A model generated the notes under the pieces. The model worked only from the letters and a program-made list of their open reading frames with translations. It had not been told where the DNA came from and ran no database searches. From Chamaecrista fasciculata (Eukaryota > Streptophyta > Magnoliopsida > Fabales > Fabaceae): DNA of 64,000 nucleotides. Both the position numbers and the translations under genes were made by a program. The stretch's first letter is position 1. Every line of letters begins with the position of its first letter. Positions 36,001-47,999 of this stretch are shown here, piece by piece. The stretch covers positions 63,923 to 127,922 of the forward strand of contig QANZ01045516.1 of NCBI GenBank assembly GCA_003254925.1. The letters are read 5' to 3'.

Positions 36001-37070
36001 TTGCAAAACCCTGATGAACCTTGTGTTTACAAGAAGGGTAGTGGGAGCACAATTGTGTTCTTGGTACTATATGTCGATGACATATTACTCATTGGAAACG
36101 ATATTCCAACATTAGAGATTATAAAATCCTGGTTAGGAAAATCTTTCTCAATGAAGGACTTAGGAGATGCTACCTATATTCTAGGCATTAAGATCTACAG
36201 AGATAGATCTCGGAGGCTTCTCGGATTGAGTCAGAGTACATACTTGGATAAGGTATTGAAGAGGTTCAATATGCAGGATTCCAAGAAGGGATTCATTCCA
36301 ATGAGTCATGGGCTGACCCTGAGCAAGAAACAGTGTCCCAGGACACTTGTTGAGCTAGGGCGCATGAGTGGGATTCCCTATGCCTCGGCCATAGGATCCA
36401 TCATGTATGCCATGTTATGTACTCGACCCGATGTGTCGTTTGCCCTAAGCATGACAAGCCGATTCCAACAAGACCCTGGTGAGGATCATTGGATCGCCTG
36501 TCAAGAATATCCTTAAGTACTTGAGAAGGACTAAGGATGAGTTCTTGGTGTACGGTGGAACTGATGAGGAGCTATGTGTAAGGGGTTACACAGACGCTAG
36601 TTTCCAAACCGACCAAGATGACTTTAAATCGCAGTCAGGATATGTGTTTCTCCTGAACGATGGCAGCGTGAGTTGGAAGAGTTCCAAGCAGAGCACGATT
36701 GCCGATTCTACAACGGAGTCCGAGTATATTGCAGCATCGGATGCAACAAAGGAGGCTGTGTGGATTAGAAAGTTCATCTCCGAGCTTGGTGTGGTTCCGA
36801 CCATTTCTGATCCCGTTACCCTGTATTGCGACGATAATGGTGCTATTGCGCAAGCCAAGGAGCCACGGTCCCACCAGAGGACCAAACATATACTCAGACT
36901 TTTCAACTCGTCAGGGAGATGATTGACAAAGGTGATGTGAAGATATGTAAAGTAGCAGGCGAGGATAACGTTGCTGATCCTCTGACCAAGCCTCTTGCAA
37001 GGGTCATACATGAGCGGCATGTATCGTCGATGGGGATTAGACGCATTGATCAGTGTACCTAGGAGTAGGA
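33094..37070 (+). mobile_element. gag-pol region of the copia element
   Basis: The start ATG is followed by a UBN2-type copia gag (KLTGTNFLDWYRNLR) and a CCHC knuckle CFFCQKPGHWKRNC (about 33850). Next come an aspartic protease with LDTACGSH (about 33990), the integrase zinc finger (HCRLGHINEKRL) and catalytic core (SDRGGEY, about 34780), reverse transcriptase with YVDD (about 36070), and RNase H with SKQSTIADSTTESEYIAASD (about 36690). Integrase before reverse transcriptase identifies Ty1/copia; I do not assign a clade. Most of pol is in one long frame, unusually well kept for this window. Confidence 0.92.
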
Positions 37071-37100
37071 ACAACTAGATTGATGATTGTACCCTAGTGC

Positions 37101-37110
37101 AAGTGGGAGT
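37101..37110 (+). other. Polypurine tract of the copia element
   Basis: AAGTGGGAGT directly before the 3' LTR. The same tract is found next to the LTR of the minus-strand copia element (47957-47967). Confidence 0.75.
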
Positions 37111-37111
37111 C

Positions 37112-39139
37112 TGTTGGAGATTGTGCCCTAGGGCCAATCATTTTATGTGAAATGTTATGAACATTTGGATTAATTTATAGAGATAAATTAATGGTTATCA
37201 TATTATTAGCATGTTTACTATGATAGCGTCCATGATAAATTATGAGATAATTAATCTAAATTTGTCCCTGGTCGATTGTTTTCGTGGGAACGAAAATGAA
37301 CTAAGACAAGCATGACCTCGGTGCATAGAGATGCATGCACTAGATGCTGGGACGAGAGTCATGGTGCAATTACGTAAGGGGTTACGAGTTGCTGGACTGA
37401 CCCGGAGGGTCCTGCACGGGTTTAGTCATCAGCTTGCCTCTCCTATACGCCTGTCGCGTTGCCTTAGACCTAAGGTCATCATTATTCCGGCGTTGCAGTT
37501 GTCAGACTTTGGCTTAGTCTAACGTTGCCCGTAACAGGGTAGCCATAAGGGCTAAGTACGGGTTTGGTTGATTGCCGTGCTGAGGAATGTGGATTGGCCA
37601 AGATGGGATTTTGTCCCTCATTAGATGAGAGATATCTAACTGGCGCCCTCGACGAGTCTGTCCAAGGAAAGGAGTGGCCACTCAGGAAATTGGGACTTAC
37701 TCAGGAAATCGAGAAAGTTGTGGTTTGGATTATGGATGACTTTCCTGTGCCTAATCCATGACCAAGATATCGTAGGACAATAGGGTCTCTGACAAGGTGG
37801 TACTAAGGTTAAGTCGATTTTGGTAAAAACGATAATTCACGTGTTTTGGGTAGTTGTGATGGCTTGCTAGAGTCCGCTCACGACTTGTAGGTCATGGAGA
37901 TGACTTGCTGCCAACTTCACGTGGGGCCTGCTGGGTCACACATGAGGAGGATTTGGACACCGCTTAAAGGGACGCGAATTAGGGTTAATTCGTGGGTCAC
38001 TCCGGTGGCACGATTTAAGACACAGCGAAATGTCTGGGACATTAAGTCTTGTCTTAATTAATCTACAGTTGTGGAATATTTAAATTTTTGGGACAAGTTT
38101 AAATATAATAATTGTTAAATGATTAATGGGGATTAATTATTTACAATTAAAATATTAGGAAAAGTTAATTCAGATAAGATTCCTAAAAGTTAAGAAATTA
38201 TTGAATTATAAATTTCCCCAATATTAATTTTGAGGGTGGCGCCTCTTATGAGATATTTGGATAAATAAAATTGTTTTATTAATTCAAATGATAAATTTGA
38301 ATTAAAAAGATTTGATGGAGATATCAAAAGATTTGATTCAAATAGATTTGGTGAGATCTCCTCTCAGTATCTTTGGAGAATCATGAATTCCTAAGAGTTA
38401 GGAAGGTTTTTGATTTATAAAATTCCAAGATAAAATTGAGGGAGATAGGTGCATAGCTCTGTGGGTCCCATGCGAAGATTTGATCTTCCATTTGATTCTC
38501 AGAGATTGCATTATGAATTTAAATTGAAATATTAAGGTAATATTTTAATTGTAAATTCAAGTCCTAAAATAATTATATTATCAGAATATCATCATTTTAG
38601 GAATATTAAATCACCAAAAATTATAATTATATATAGGGAGCAAGTCGACTTGCCCCCTAAGCAAGTCTAACCCTAGCTTTTGATTTTCTTCCTCCTTGTA
38701 GAGAGAGAGAGAGAAAATCGCACCTTTGCACCCATAGAGAGAGAAAGTCGATTTTGCTAAGAGTTAGTGAGAATCAACTTGGCTCAAAAACTAGGGTTTG
38801 TGAGAGAAGAAAAGGAAAGAAGGAGTTCTTGTGGGGGGTTTCTTCTGTGCGCCACTTTTGCTGTTGGATTCAAGAAGGAGTTCCTGAATTCAAGCACTAT
38901 AGATTGGTCCCTGGTTCTTTTGGAGAAAAGAACGGAAGGCTAGCACCTTGGTGTCCGAGAAACTGTTCGTGTGGATCACCAGCAGAGGGAGAACGCTGAG
39001 AGTGGACTCCTTGCACACGCCTTGTACAACCAGCCGATTGAAACTCGTGAGGTATACCACTATTTAAAAGTTTTAAATTCTGCTAGCGGATCCGTTCGGG
39101 AATTCTAGGGCCTAGGCGCTTTTATTTTTAATTTTTATT
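37112..39139 (+). repeat. 3' LTR of the copia element
   Basis: Matches the 5' LTR from TGTTGGAGATTG through the GGCCTAGGCGCTTTTATTTT segment; the sequence then changes at the junction with the Helitron piece. Confidence 0.9.
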
Positions 39140-39154
39140 TAGGGTTTAGGGTTT
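39138..39154 (+). repeat. Telomere-like repeats at an element junction
   Basis: TTTAGGGTTTAGGGTTT, two and a half plant telomere units (TTTAGGG), sits exactly between the copia LTR and the start of Helitron similarity. It could be filler added during break repair, or chance. Confidence 0.45.
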
Positions 39155-39161
39155 CGTAATA

Positions 39162-42080
39162 ATGCTGAGAGAGCCTTCAGTTGAGCGTCTGCCATTCCAT
39201 CTTCCGAATCAACAACCTGTGATTTTTCAGGATGATGATCCAATTGATTATGTATTAGATCGTAATGAAGGCATTGGAAACAAGTTCCTCGCTTGGTTTG
39301 AAGCCAACGATAAGTATGATGAAGCCAAGAATCTTACATATGCTCAATTTTCAACAAAGTTTGTATATCACCAGAAAGATAAAGAATGGCGATTACGTAC
39401 AAGGGGAAATTCAATTGGCCATGTTTATTTTGTATCCCCCGCAGCTGGTGAATTGCATTATCTCCGTATTTTGCTTAACATTATTAAAGGTCCTATTAAT
39501 TTCAAAGCATTAAGGACTGTTGGTGGCACTATATACCCGACTTTCAGAGATGCATGTTATGCTTTGGGTCTTCTAGATGATGACAAAGAATTCATTGATG
39601 CTATTAATGAAGTGAGCCATTGGGCGTCCGGATTATATTTGCGCAGACTCTTCGTAGGCATGTTAGTCAGCAAGCCTGATGAGTCCACTTCACGTTTGGG
39701 AGCAAACTCGTCAACACTTGAAAGATGATATTCTTATTATCCAACGTCGATTGACTGGCAACCCTGGTATTTTTTTTTTCTTTTATTTGATATTGACTCA
39801 TTTCTCAACATAATTCATAATGTTAACGTCACTTTTAATGTGCTTTAACAATTCTATCCTTATCTGTTCACAGAGTTACGTTTGGACGAACAACGCATTA
39901 GGGATTTGGCGTTAGTTGACATAGACAGCATGCTTCGCCCCAATGGTCATAGCCTTAAAGAATACCCTACCCTGCCTATTCCTGATAGTTTGTCAACCGA
40001 TATTTCTAGGAATCTTCTTATTTTGGATAAAACCTCTTATAACAAAGAACAGCTATCAAGGGAATACATGTCCTTGCGTCCCCAAATGACCAACGAACAA
40101 CTCAATATCTTCAATGTTATTAAAGATTCTGTTGATGACAACAGTGGTGGTGTTTTCTTTGTTAATGGTTACGGTGGTACTGGAAAAACATTCTTATGGA
40201 GGGTGTTAACAATTGCGCTCCGTTCTAGTGGAGATATTGTTTTGGCCGGTAATTATACTCTCATTATATCACATTGAATTTTAAGGTTTATATTTTAAAT
40301 TTTCAGTCTTTCTATTATCATTGTATACGTGCGTATGTCGTTTATGTTGTCTTCATTTATTTAAGAAATTCTTATTTCGTTAGTGGTAAGCTTTTCCAAT
40401 AATTATAATTAAGTGTGTGATTCCTTTTTTGTGTGCTGTATACACGAAATCTATCTTTGTGTTATTAATTGCACTGCCATGTTTTTGTTTCCCTTTATTT
40501 TGCTTAACAATTATAATACCTCATCTTTTCACTTCTAGATTTCTTAGTTTTGTTTCTAGATGTTGTATGTTCTGTTATAATACATCTTCAGCAACGGATC
40601 CCGTTAGTTTTATTCGTTTTAGTTCATTGCCATTGTTCTTACACTACGCCATTTGTTCTTTAGTTTTTATATTTCTCATTCCACACTATCAGTCCATAAT
40701 TCTTTTTATTCTTCGTCCTCATTTTAGTGTTCTCAGTATTGATCATTTAAACCATCATGCAGTTGCGTCAAGTGGAATTGCATCTCAACTGATCCAGGTG
40801 GTCGAACTGCTCATTCACGCTTTGCTATCCCCCTACAATGTCATGAGGAGTCCACTTGTAACATTTCCCAAGAGAGCGATCTGGCTGAATTACTGATCCA
40901 TACAAAATTGATTATATGGGATGAAGCTCCAATGACTAACAAATACTGTTTTGAGGCTCTGGATAGAACTCTAAAGGATATCATGCGTTTACACAATCCA
41001 GCCGCTGCTGATTTAATTTTTGGTGGTAAAGTTGTTGTTTTCGGTGGGGATTTTAGACAAATCCTTCCTGTTGTTCCTAAAGATTCTAGACAAGAACATG
41101 ACTAACAACATGAGACTTAGTCAAGGTTGCTCTGGCGTTATTAATTCATCCTACACATGGTCGTACTGCAAGGTTATGTTCCTGACTAAGAACATGATAC
41201 TTAGTCAAGGTTGCTATTTTGTTGCTAATGCTAAGATGTTAAGAGAATTTTCAGAGTTGATCTTGAAAGTGGGTGATGGAAAAATCGGTGAAGAAATTGT
41301 TGACGGCGAATTCAGTGTAAATATTCCACAGGACCTGCTTATTGATGGTGGATCTGACCCTATGGAAGCCATTACCAATTCCACCTATCCCGATTTTTTT
41401 AATAATTGTCATCGGTTGGACGATTTCAGCGATCGTGCTATTTTGGCACCAACTCTTGAAGACGTTTCTTCAATTAATGACTATATGCTTCAACGACTCC
41501 CTGGTGTTGAAAAAGTTTATCTTAGTTCTGACTCCATTTGTGCCGCTGACACTACTCCATCTGAGGATAGCGAGACTTATATAACTGAATTTCTAAACGC
41601 TATAAAGAGTTGTGGCATTCCGGATCATCAAATTAGGTTGAAGGCAGATGCTCCTATAATGTTACTTCGTAATATTGATAGGTCATTGGGTTTGTGTAAT
41701 GGCACACGGCTGATTGTTTCTTGTCTTAATGATCATGTTATTGAGGCGGTTATAGCTTCTGGTAATTTTATTAATGAGAAGGTATTTATACCCCGCATGT
41801 ATATTTCTCCTTCTGATTTCAAGTTACCATTCAAGTTTCAACGTAGGAAGTTTCCTGTCATATTATCATTTGCTATGACTATAAACAAGAGTCAGGGTCA
41901 GTCATTATCTAACGTTAGTCTTTATCTTCGTTGTCCCGTCTTTACCCATGGTCAATTATATGTTGCAATGTCCAGAGTTCGTCCAGGGCACACTTGAAGA
42001 TTCTTATTTGTCACGATGATTATCCTCAAGCTGACATGACCACAAACGTTGTTTATCGCGAGGTCTTTTCCAAATTTTAG
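39162..42080 (+). pseudogene. Helitron RepHel helicase region (Pif1-like), decayed
   Basis: The first part (39162 to about 39766, from VERLPFHLPNQQPVIFQ to ILIIQRRLTGNP) needs a frameshift near 39695. A GT-AG intron (39767-39873) follows. The second exon (39874-40248) runs from LRLDEQRIRDLALVDIDSML to the Walker A motif GYGGTGKT. A second intron follows (40249-40762). The third part starts VASSGIAS, shifts frame near 40790, and contains Walker B-type IIWDEAPM (about 40908) and [13 protein letters not shown]. Near 41090-41205 a segment around NMRLSQGC is present twice, with a frame change. The helicase C-terminal part runs to SFAMTINKSQGQSL, FTHGQLYVAMSRV and, after another shift near 41995, ends VFSKF at 42080. 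At least four shifts make it a pseudogene. Confidence 0.85.
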
Positions 42081-42293
42081 GACGGTTTGTTGTTTAGCCA
42101 TTTTTTTTTGTTTTTTTTTTTTTTGCTTCTGGATGTAACTCATTATTACAACTTCATTGATCTTCTTTCTATGTTTGCTGGAACTATTTGCACTCTTTAT
42201 TCATTCAACATTATTTGTAACGCCTTTTTTTTAAAAGAAAATGGGTTTTTGCTCCATGGCTACAATTATATAGAGCCCAATTATTTAAAGAAC

Positions 42294-42321
42294 CCCGCGC
42301 AACGCGCGGGTTATACACTAG
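42294..42321 (+). other. Helitron 3' terminus (hairpin + CTAG)
   Basis: GC-rich 7-bp stem with AAC loop, eight-base-type spacing, then CTAG followed by T. This is the subterminal hairpin/CTRR signature that ends rolling-circle transposition. Confidence 0.85.
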
Positions 42322-42895
42322 TTTTTCCTAACAAGATTGTCAATTGATTCCAATTATAGTAATCCTCTATTCATGATTGGCAATTACATTCCTTAATTTT
42401 ATGATTGAGTGGACTCAATTAATTTTCTAAGATAGGGTTTAGTGGTTATTTTAGGCATTATTGAAAATTCATGTTAATTATGTGTAATTCAGGAAGGTAA
42501 TTTCGTTTTTAAATCTAAGAATTTGCGGAATTATAATCAATATAAAATGAATTTCAATAACTATCATAATTAAATTGGCCAACTTTACTATCTGCCAATT
42601 CGTAATTTTTAAGGTAATTTGTAATTTGTATAGGTAATAATTTCGACTTTACCTGACTATCATAAACAAATTTGAATTCGCAATTAATTTGATTACATGA
42701 AAGCTCTATATAATCAATTAACTTACAATAGAATCAATTTGGCCTGATCAGATTTTGTAATGAATTACCTGATTATCACCAATTTAAGCATGATAACACG
42801 CCAACTAATCTCTATCTATTGGTTCTGGGATTTAGTGCATGTACGAAGTGATTTTGGTTCTGAGATTGATTTAGGATAGTCGTGAAAGTTCCGAG
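42322..42895. other. AT-rich leader region, no gene seen
   Basis: 574 bp of low-GC sequence between the Helitron end and the RPA-like gene. It has many TAATT-type stretches and no domain or clear promoter signature. Confidence 0.4.
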
Positions 42896-44095
42896 ATGGC
42901 GATGCAATTTGAGTCAATTAGAAACATTGGTCCACTAGGTCCCACACGTAAGAGCAAGACAATCAAGGCTAGGATAATTCGTTTGTGGACTTTACCGCCC
43001 TACAATAAAGATGCTCTGAAAGATGCAGAATGGAACATAGAATTGATCTTGTGTGACAATCAGGTAATTCATTCTTTTTACTCATATTAACCTTGTCATC
43101 TTATCGTTGGTTGTAGTAAAAAAATTTTTAATTAATATTTTTTACTTGATTTGTAGAACGCAAAGACTGGGGCCTCTATCAAGGGCAATGGGATTATTAA
43201 CAAGCACAAGAATTCGTTGCGCAAGGGGGATGTTTATATTATCTCACAATATTCTATTGGTCAAAACCGTGGAAAATTCAAGGCCACCAATCACGAATAT
43301 AAAATATTTTTTCAATGGAGTACAATAGCAACTAAGTGCAAAGATGATCGCACAATTTGTCAGTATGGCCTCGCGATCGTTCCTCTAACACATATCAATA
43401 GGCCACATGTGGATTATATGATGTCATTTGGTGAGTTCTAATTAAAATGACATTACATTGAAAAAATTGTAAAAAAATAGTTATGAATGAACTTATCGTG
43501 TTTTTTTTTTATTTTATATATGTATTTATGACCCTATATTATTTACTATCAATTTTGTTTGGACCCAGGAGTTGAACAATTCTGCCAGTGGACCATCGAG
43601 TGAAAATGTTATTGATGTTTGTGTACATTTATATTTTTATATACTATTTAATCCTTTATCGTGTTCATATGTCATATTATTTTTGATTGGCTACACTCTA
43701 CACGTGTTATTTATGCAGGATAATAACAATTCTGTCAATAAGTTGTCGAGCGATGATCGTGCTGATGTATGTTTATTTTGCATTTAGTTTGTTCTGAATT
43801 ATAATATCAAAAACGTAAACAAAAAAATAATGTATTTTTTCCTTTTCAAATGAATTTTTAGGTAGCTATTGATCTGAGTGATGCTATGACGACCCCAGAG
43901 GTCAACAAAACTGGAGTGTTTGACAGTGGTCAAATCTCTATTCCAATTACCGACTGAACCATTTCTCCTGAAGTTGCATCAAGTACAAGTTCTAAGAGGA
44001 GCGCTACTGATGATCCAGTTTCACAATCCAATAAAGAAGCAATTATCGCAAGTGTTGTCGTCATGATAAGAAAAATCAAGCAAGAGAAGATTTGA
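42896..44095 (+). pseudogene. RPA70/OB-fold-like protein gene with introns and one in-frame stop
   Basis: Exon 1 (42896-43063) encodes TRKSKTIKARIIRLWTLPPY and ends in a GT donor. Exon 2 (43157 to about 43430) begins after TTTGTAG and encodes KGNGIINKHKNSLRKGDVY followed by a beta-rich OB-fold half. Two short exons resembling each other (about 43569-43616, ELNNSASGPSSENVID; about 43720-43765, DNNNSVNKLSSDDRAD) precede a last exon from about 43862. That exon holds one TGA (43955-43957), then a frame ending SSKRSATDDP...IRKIKQEK at 44095. The order OB-fold, acidic/Ser-rich linker, basic tail matches plant replication protein A large-subunit-like proteins, which often travel with Helitrons. The exon 2 donor phase is unclear. 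It could be Helitron cargo or a host gene copy. Confidence 0.6.
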
Positions 44096-44303
44096 ATTAT
44101 ACTAGCATGTGTGTCTTTGTAGCTCATTTATCGGTTTTTGTAGTTCCTTTTTATTCAGACTTTGATGATTTTTGGGGCTTGGTTTTATGACGTTGTACTT
44201 TTTTTTTTATTTAGTAAGTGCAACCCCATATGTTTTCACTGCACTAAGACTTTATTTATATTTGTCACTGTTTTCATATCCTTTTGATTAATGCTATTTA
44301 GTT

Positions 44304-44490
44304 TGTCACGACCCCCAATCTGTGGGAGTACGTGACCGGCACGGACATGGGCTTATCCCATACCTTAAGCCTACCCACAATTAATCAATATCAAAAGTAT
44401 AACATCTACCTGATAATCCACATTATATAGGCATACTTAACAATACATAGTCATTCATAATATCATCATTCATATACATACTTTGTCAAT
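44304..44490 (-). repeat. Tekay-type LTR terminal piece
   Basis: Starts TGTCACGACCCCCAATCTG and shares the terminal ~100 bp pattern (GACCGGCACGG, TATCCCATACC, TAAGCCTAC) with the solo LTR at 11539, then diverges. It belongs to a related but different Tekay family. Its right limit against the Athila-like coding region is approximate. Confidence 0.6.
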
Positions 44491-44493
44491 CAA

Positions 44494-45375
44494 TCAATTT
44501 AGAGCATCATAGCTCAAAGAAAACATTGTCTCGTAATATAGGTTCATGTCTTCGAGATCTATTTCAGGTATATGCGGAGTAGGATAATCAGGAGGTACTA
44601 AGTTCAAAAGAGTTTTAAGTTTGAGATCCTCTTTTTTAGATGTGTTCCCTAGATTTTTACTGGATGTACAAATGCTTCGTGTTCCCAACACGAAGTATTC
44701 ATCGAATTTCTCCAAATTGTTCATCGTGAGTGTGATATTTTCATGTCCATTGTCCATAGTGATCTTTCCATCCTTCATGCTAATATTGACATTAGCAGTC
44801 CGTAGGAAGTGTCTGCCTAAGATTATGGTGTAATCGGTAGCTCTCTCACTACCGGTGTCTAGGACATAAAAGTCGGCGGGAAAGATTAGATCTTTCACCT
44901 TGACTAGGACATCTTCCACTATTCCTAAGGGACGTCTGCTGCTTTTGTCGGCTAGTTGCAGAATCAACCCTGTGTCCTTAAGTCTGTCCATATTCAAAGA
45001 ATCGTAGACTGACTTGGGCATAACGTTGATGGCTGCTCCTAGATCCAACAATGCTCCATTAACTACAACTTTCCTTATCATGCAAGGAATGGTAAATGAA
45101 CCAGGATCCTTGCGTTTTATAGGTAACTTAGGGTTTAAAAGGGCTGAAATGGTAGGACTTAGTTCAAGTTTCTTTTGGGATATTTTCTTTTTCTCAACTA
45201 AGTTTTTAAATACCTTGGTATACCTAGGAACTTTCCTAACCAATTCTAATAAGGGGGCATTGACTTTTAGTTTTCCTATTAAGTCCTCTATCTCCTTATC
45301 CTTCTTTTTCTCTAGTTGTTCCTTAGTCATTAAGTGGGAGCTTGGAAATGGTAGATCCTCTACCTTAGTTTCCAA
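44494..45375 (-). mobile_element. Athila-type retropepsin region
   Basis: A long open segment with the Athila/Tat-type protease: NGALLDLGAAINVMP (active-site region), DKSSRRPLGIVEDVLVKV, FPADFYVLD and ILGRHFLRTANVNIS. It is easily mistaken for a host gene but is a retrotransposon part. Confidence 0.8.
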
Positions 45376-46248
45376 CTCATTTACAACAGGAGTTTCTTCC
45401 TTATCCTTCTTGTAGTTGAAACCAAAGAAGAATTGAGCATACCTAGGGTGTTTTTCTATTATGGCTCTAAAGTTTTATCCTCCTTTAATTTCTATAAATA
45501 TTTCTTCAGGCTCAGGTTTTTCTAGAGTTTGTACTAAGGTTTCTTGAGTAGGGTTTCCTATGGGCTCGGTTTCTCTAGTAGTAATGGCATGAACTGCTTT
45601 AGAACTACTAGGGGTACTTACGTTATTTACTCTAGCATGGAAACTTTGGTCAGCATCAGTTGCCCGAATGACTGCATGTTTAAGATCATCGTGCTTTCTC
45701 TTCATAATGTCCATCTCTTTAGAAATAAGATCGATCCTATGTCCCAAATCATCAAAAATAATTTCCAGTCCAAAATCTATTATCATATCTTCTAGGAAAT
45801 TGACTAGGGCCTTGTTGATACATGACCGATACTTCCTCGGGTTGATGGGGGCAATCCCTAGTTCCATGTTGATGCGAATCGCACATGGAGCAGGGTGCAG
45901 TCACAAGAGCGACCGTTCTTGGCGAAGTGGCTAACTTGACATTCATCTCCTTAACAGCTATGGCTAGACTGTCCATGTCTGAAGCAAATTTCTCCATCAT
46001 CGGGTCTGACTCATTTGTTACTATTCCCTTGACTGCACGGGTATGTCTTCTTCGGTTTTCTCACTTGAGGACGATCTCCTTGATTAAGTCCCATTCGATC
46101 TCGACATCTAGCTTAGTAATGGATCCATTAGACGCGACATCAATTTGATTGGCCTCGTCGTCTAAGAGTCTACTACAAAAGTACTCCACTATTTGCTCTC
46201 CAGTATACTGATGATCAGGACACTTTACTAAAAGGTCCTGGTATCTAG

Positions 46249-47956
46249 TGTTGGGAATTCTCGGGGAAAACACGCAGCGGAAGACTGTAAAATAAAAAAA
46301 AAAACTTGCGCTCCCCAAGAGAAACCCACCCTGAGATCCGCTAGCTGAATTTAAAACCAGATATGAAAAGTGTTATACCTCAAGCTTTCAATCGATTGGT
46401 GATACTTGGCGAGTCTAGAAGTCCGTTTCCACGCCCTTCCTCCACCGGTGATCCACACGAACAGTTTCCCGAACACGAGGTGCTAGCCTCCTTGCTTCTT
46501 TCTCCAAAGAAACTCGGGATTGAATCTACAGCTTTTGAACTCAAGAACTCCTTCTCTGAATTCCAGGCTAGGTGGCGCAATAGAGTAGAAGACAGCAACA
46601 AAACTCCTTTTGTTCTTCTTCTCTCAAAACCCTAAAGGTAGAACAATTCGAATTTTCACTAACTCTTTAGGAAAATCGAATTTTCTCTCTCTAGCTATGG
46701 AGGTGGCGATTTTGCACTCTCTCTCTACAAGGAGGAAGACAAAATTGCACTTATGAATTAGGGTTATGGGCTAGGCGAATTTTCAAGCTTATAATTACTA
46801 AAATTATGGAATTTTATAATTATAAAATCATGATATTACAATAATATCATATNNNNNNNNNNNNNNNNNNNNNNNNNNNNNNNNNNNNNNNNNNNNNNNN
46901 NNNNNNNNNNNNNNNNNNNNNNNNNNNNNNNNNNNNNNNNNNNNNNNNNNNNNNNNNNNNNNNNNNNNNNNNNNNNNNNNNNNNNNNNNNNNNNNNNNNN
47001 NNNNNNNNNNNNNNNNNNNNNNNNNNNNNNNNNNNNNNNNNNNNNNNNNNNNNNNNNNNNNNNNNNNNNNNNNNNNNNNNNNNNNNNNNNNNNNNNNNNN
47101 NNNNNNNNNNNNNNNNNNNNNNNNNNNNNNNNNNNNNNNNNNNNNNNNNNNNNNNNNNNNNNNNNNNNNNNNNNNNNNNNNNNNNNNNNNNNNNNNNNNN
47201 NNNNNNNNNNNNNNNNNNNNNNNNNNNNNNNNNNNNNNNNNNNNNNNNNNNNNNNNNNNNNNNNNNNNNNNNNNNNNNNNNNNNNNNNNNNNNNNNNNNN
47301 NNNNNNNNNNNNNNNNNNNNNNNNNNNNNNNNNNNNNNNNNNNNNNNNNNNNNNNNNNNNNNNNNNNNNNNNNNNNNNNNNNNNNNNNNNNNNNNNNNNN
47401 NNNNNNNNNNNNNNNNNNNNNNNNNNNNNNNNNNNNNNNNNNNNNNNNNNNNNNNNNNNNNNNNNNNNNNNNNNNNNNNNNNNNNNNNNNNNNNNNNNNN
47501 NNNNACCCGTACTTAGCCCTTATGGCTACCCTGCTACGGGCAACGTTAGACTAAGCCAAAGTCTGACAACTGCAATGCCGGAATAATGATAACCTCAGGT
47601 CTAAGGCGTCGTGACAGGCGTACAAGAGAGGCAAGCTGATGACTAAACCCATGCAGGACTCTCCGGGTCAGTCCAGCAACTCGTAACCCCTTACGTAATT
47701 GCACCATGACTCTCGTTCCAGCATCTAGTGCGTGCATCCCTATGCACCGAGGTCATGCTGGTCTTAGTTCATTTTCGTTCCCACGAAAACAATCGACCAG
47801 GGACAGATTTAGATTAATTATCACATAATTAATCAAGGACTGATATCATAGTAAACATGCTAATAATATGATATCCATTAATTTATCTCCATAAATTAAT
47901 TGATATGTTCAAAACATATTTATAAAATGATTGGCCCTAGGGCACAATCTCCAACA
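46249..47956 (-). repeat. 3' LTR of the minus-strand copia element
   Basis: TGTTGGGAATTCTCGGGG ... CACAATCTCCAACA, with N at 46853-47504. Confidence 0.88.
46853..47504. other. Assembly gap (N)
   Basis: 652 N inside the 3' LTR of the minus-strand copia element. Confidence 0.99.
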
Positions 47957-47999
47957 GACTCCCACTTGCACTAGGTACAATCATTAATCAAACTGTTCC

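Larger units (their letters stand above)
29861..39139 (+). mobile_element. Ty1/copia element, nearly full length
   Basis: 5' LTR 29861-31534, primer-binding site 31536-31547, a leader of about 1.5 kb, gag-pol 33094 to about 37060, purine tract 37101-37110 and 3' LTR from 37112. The 3' LTR gives way near 39139 to Helitron-related DNA, so its last ~40 bp and the second target duplication are not seen. By eye the two LTRs differ at about 3% of positions in the first 400 bp, suggesting insertion on the order of a million years ago. Coding is broken in about two or three places, so it is not expected to be autonomous. It inserted upstream of the F-box gene at 27745-28850. Confidence 0.92.
39155..42321 (+). 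mobile_element. Helitron, 3' portion
   Basis: It contains the C-terminal half of a RepHel protein and a canonical Helitron 3' end: a 7-bp stem hairpin CCCGCGC-AAC-GCGCGGG (42294-42310) followed 8 bp later by CTAG (42318-42321) and a host T. The Rep (rolling-circle nuclease) part and the 5' TC end are absent; the left boundary is the junction with the copia LTR. It is a non-autonomous remnant. Confidence 0.85.

Noticed and set aside
36586-37074. 162-codon minus-strand frame opposite the copia RNase H
   Set aside because: It is the antisense shadow of a well-supported RNase H region.
40417-40896. 159-codon plus-strand frame in the Helitron
   Set aside because: It lies mostly in the second intron of the helicase (40249-40762) and enters the next exon in the wrong frame; the hydrophobic composition is typical of T-rich intron DNA.
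44494-45375. A 293-codon host gene
   Set aside because: The protease motifs (LDLGAAINVMP, ILGRHFLRTANVNIS) and the gag and zinc knuckle upstream identify it as an Athila-type retrotransposon part.
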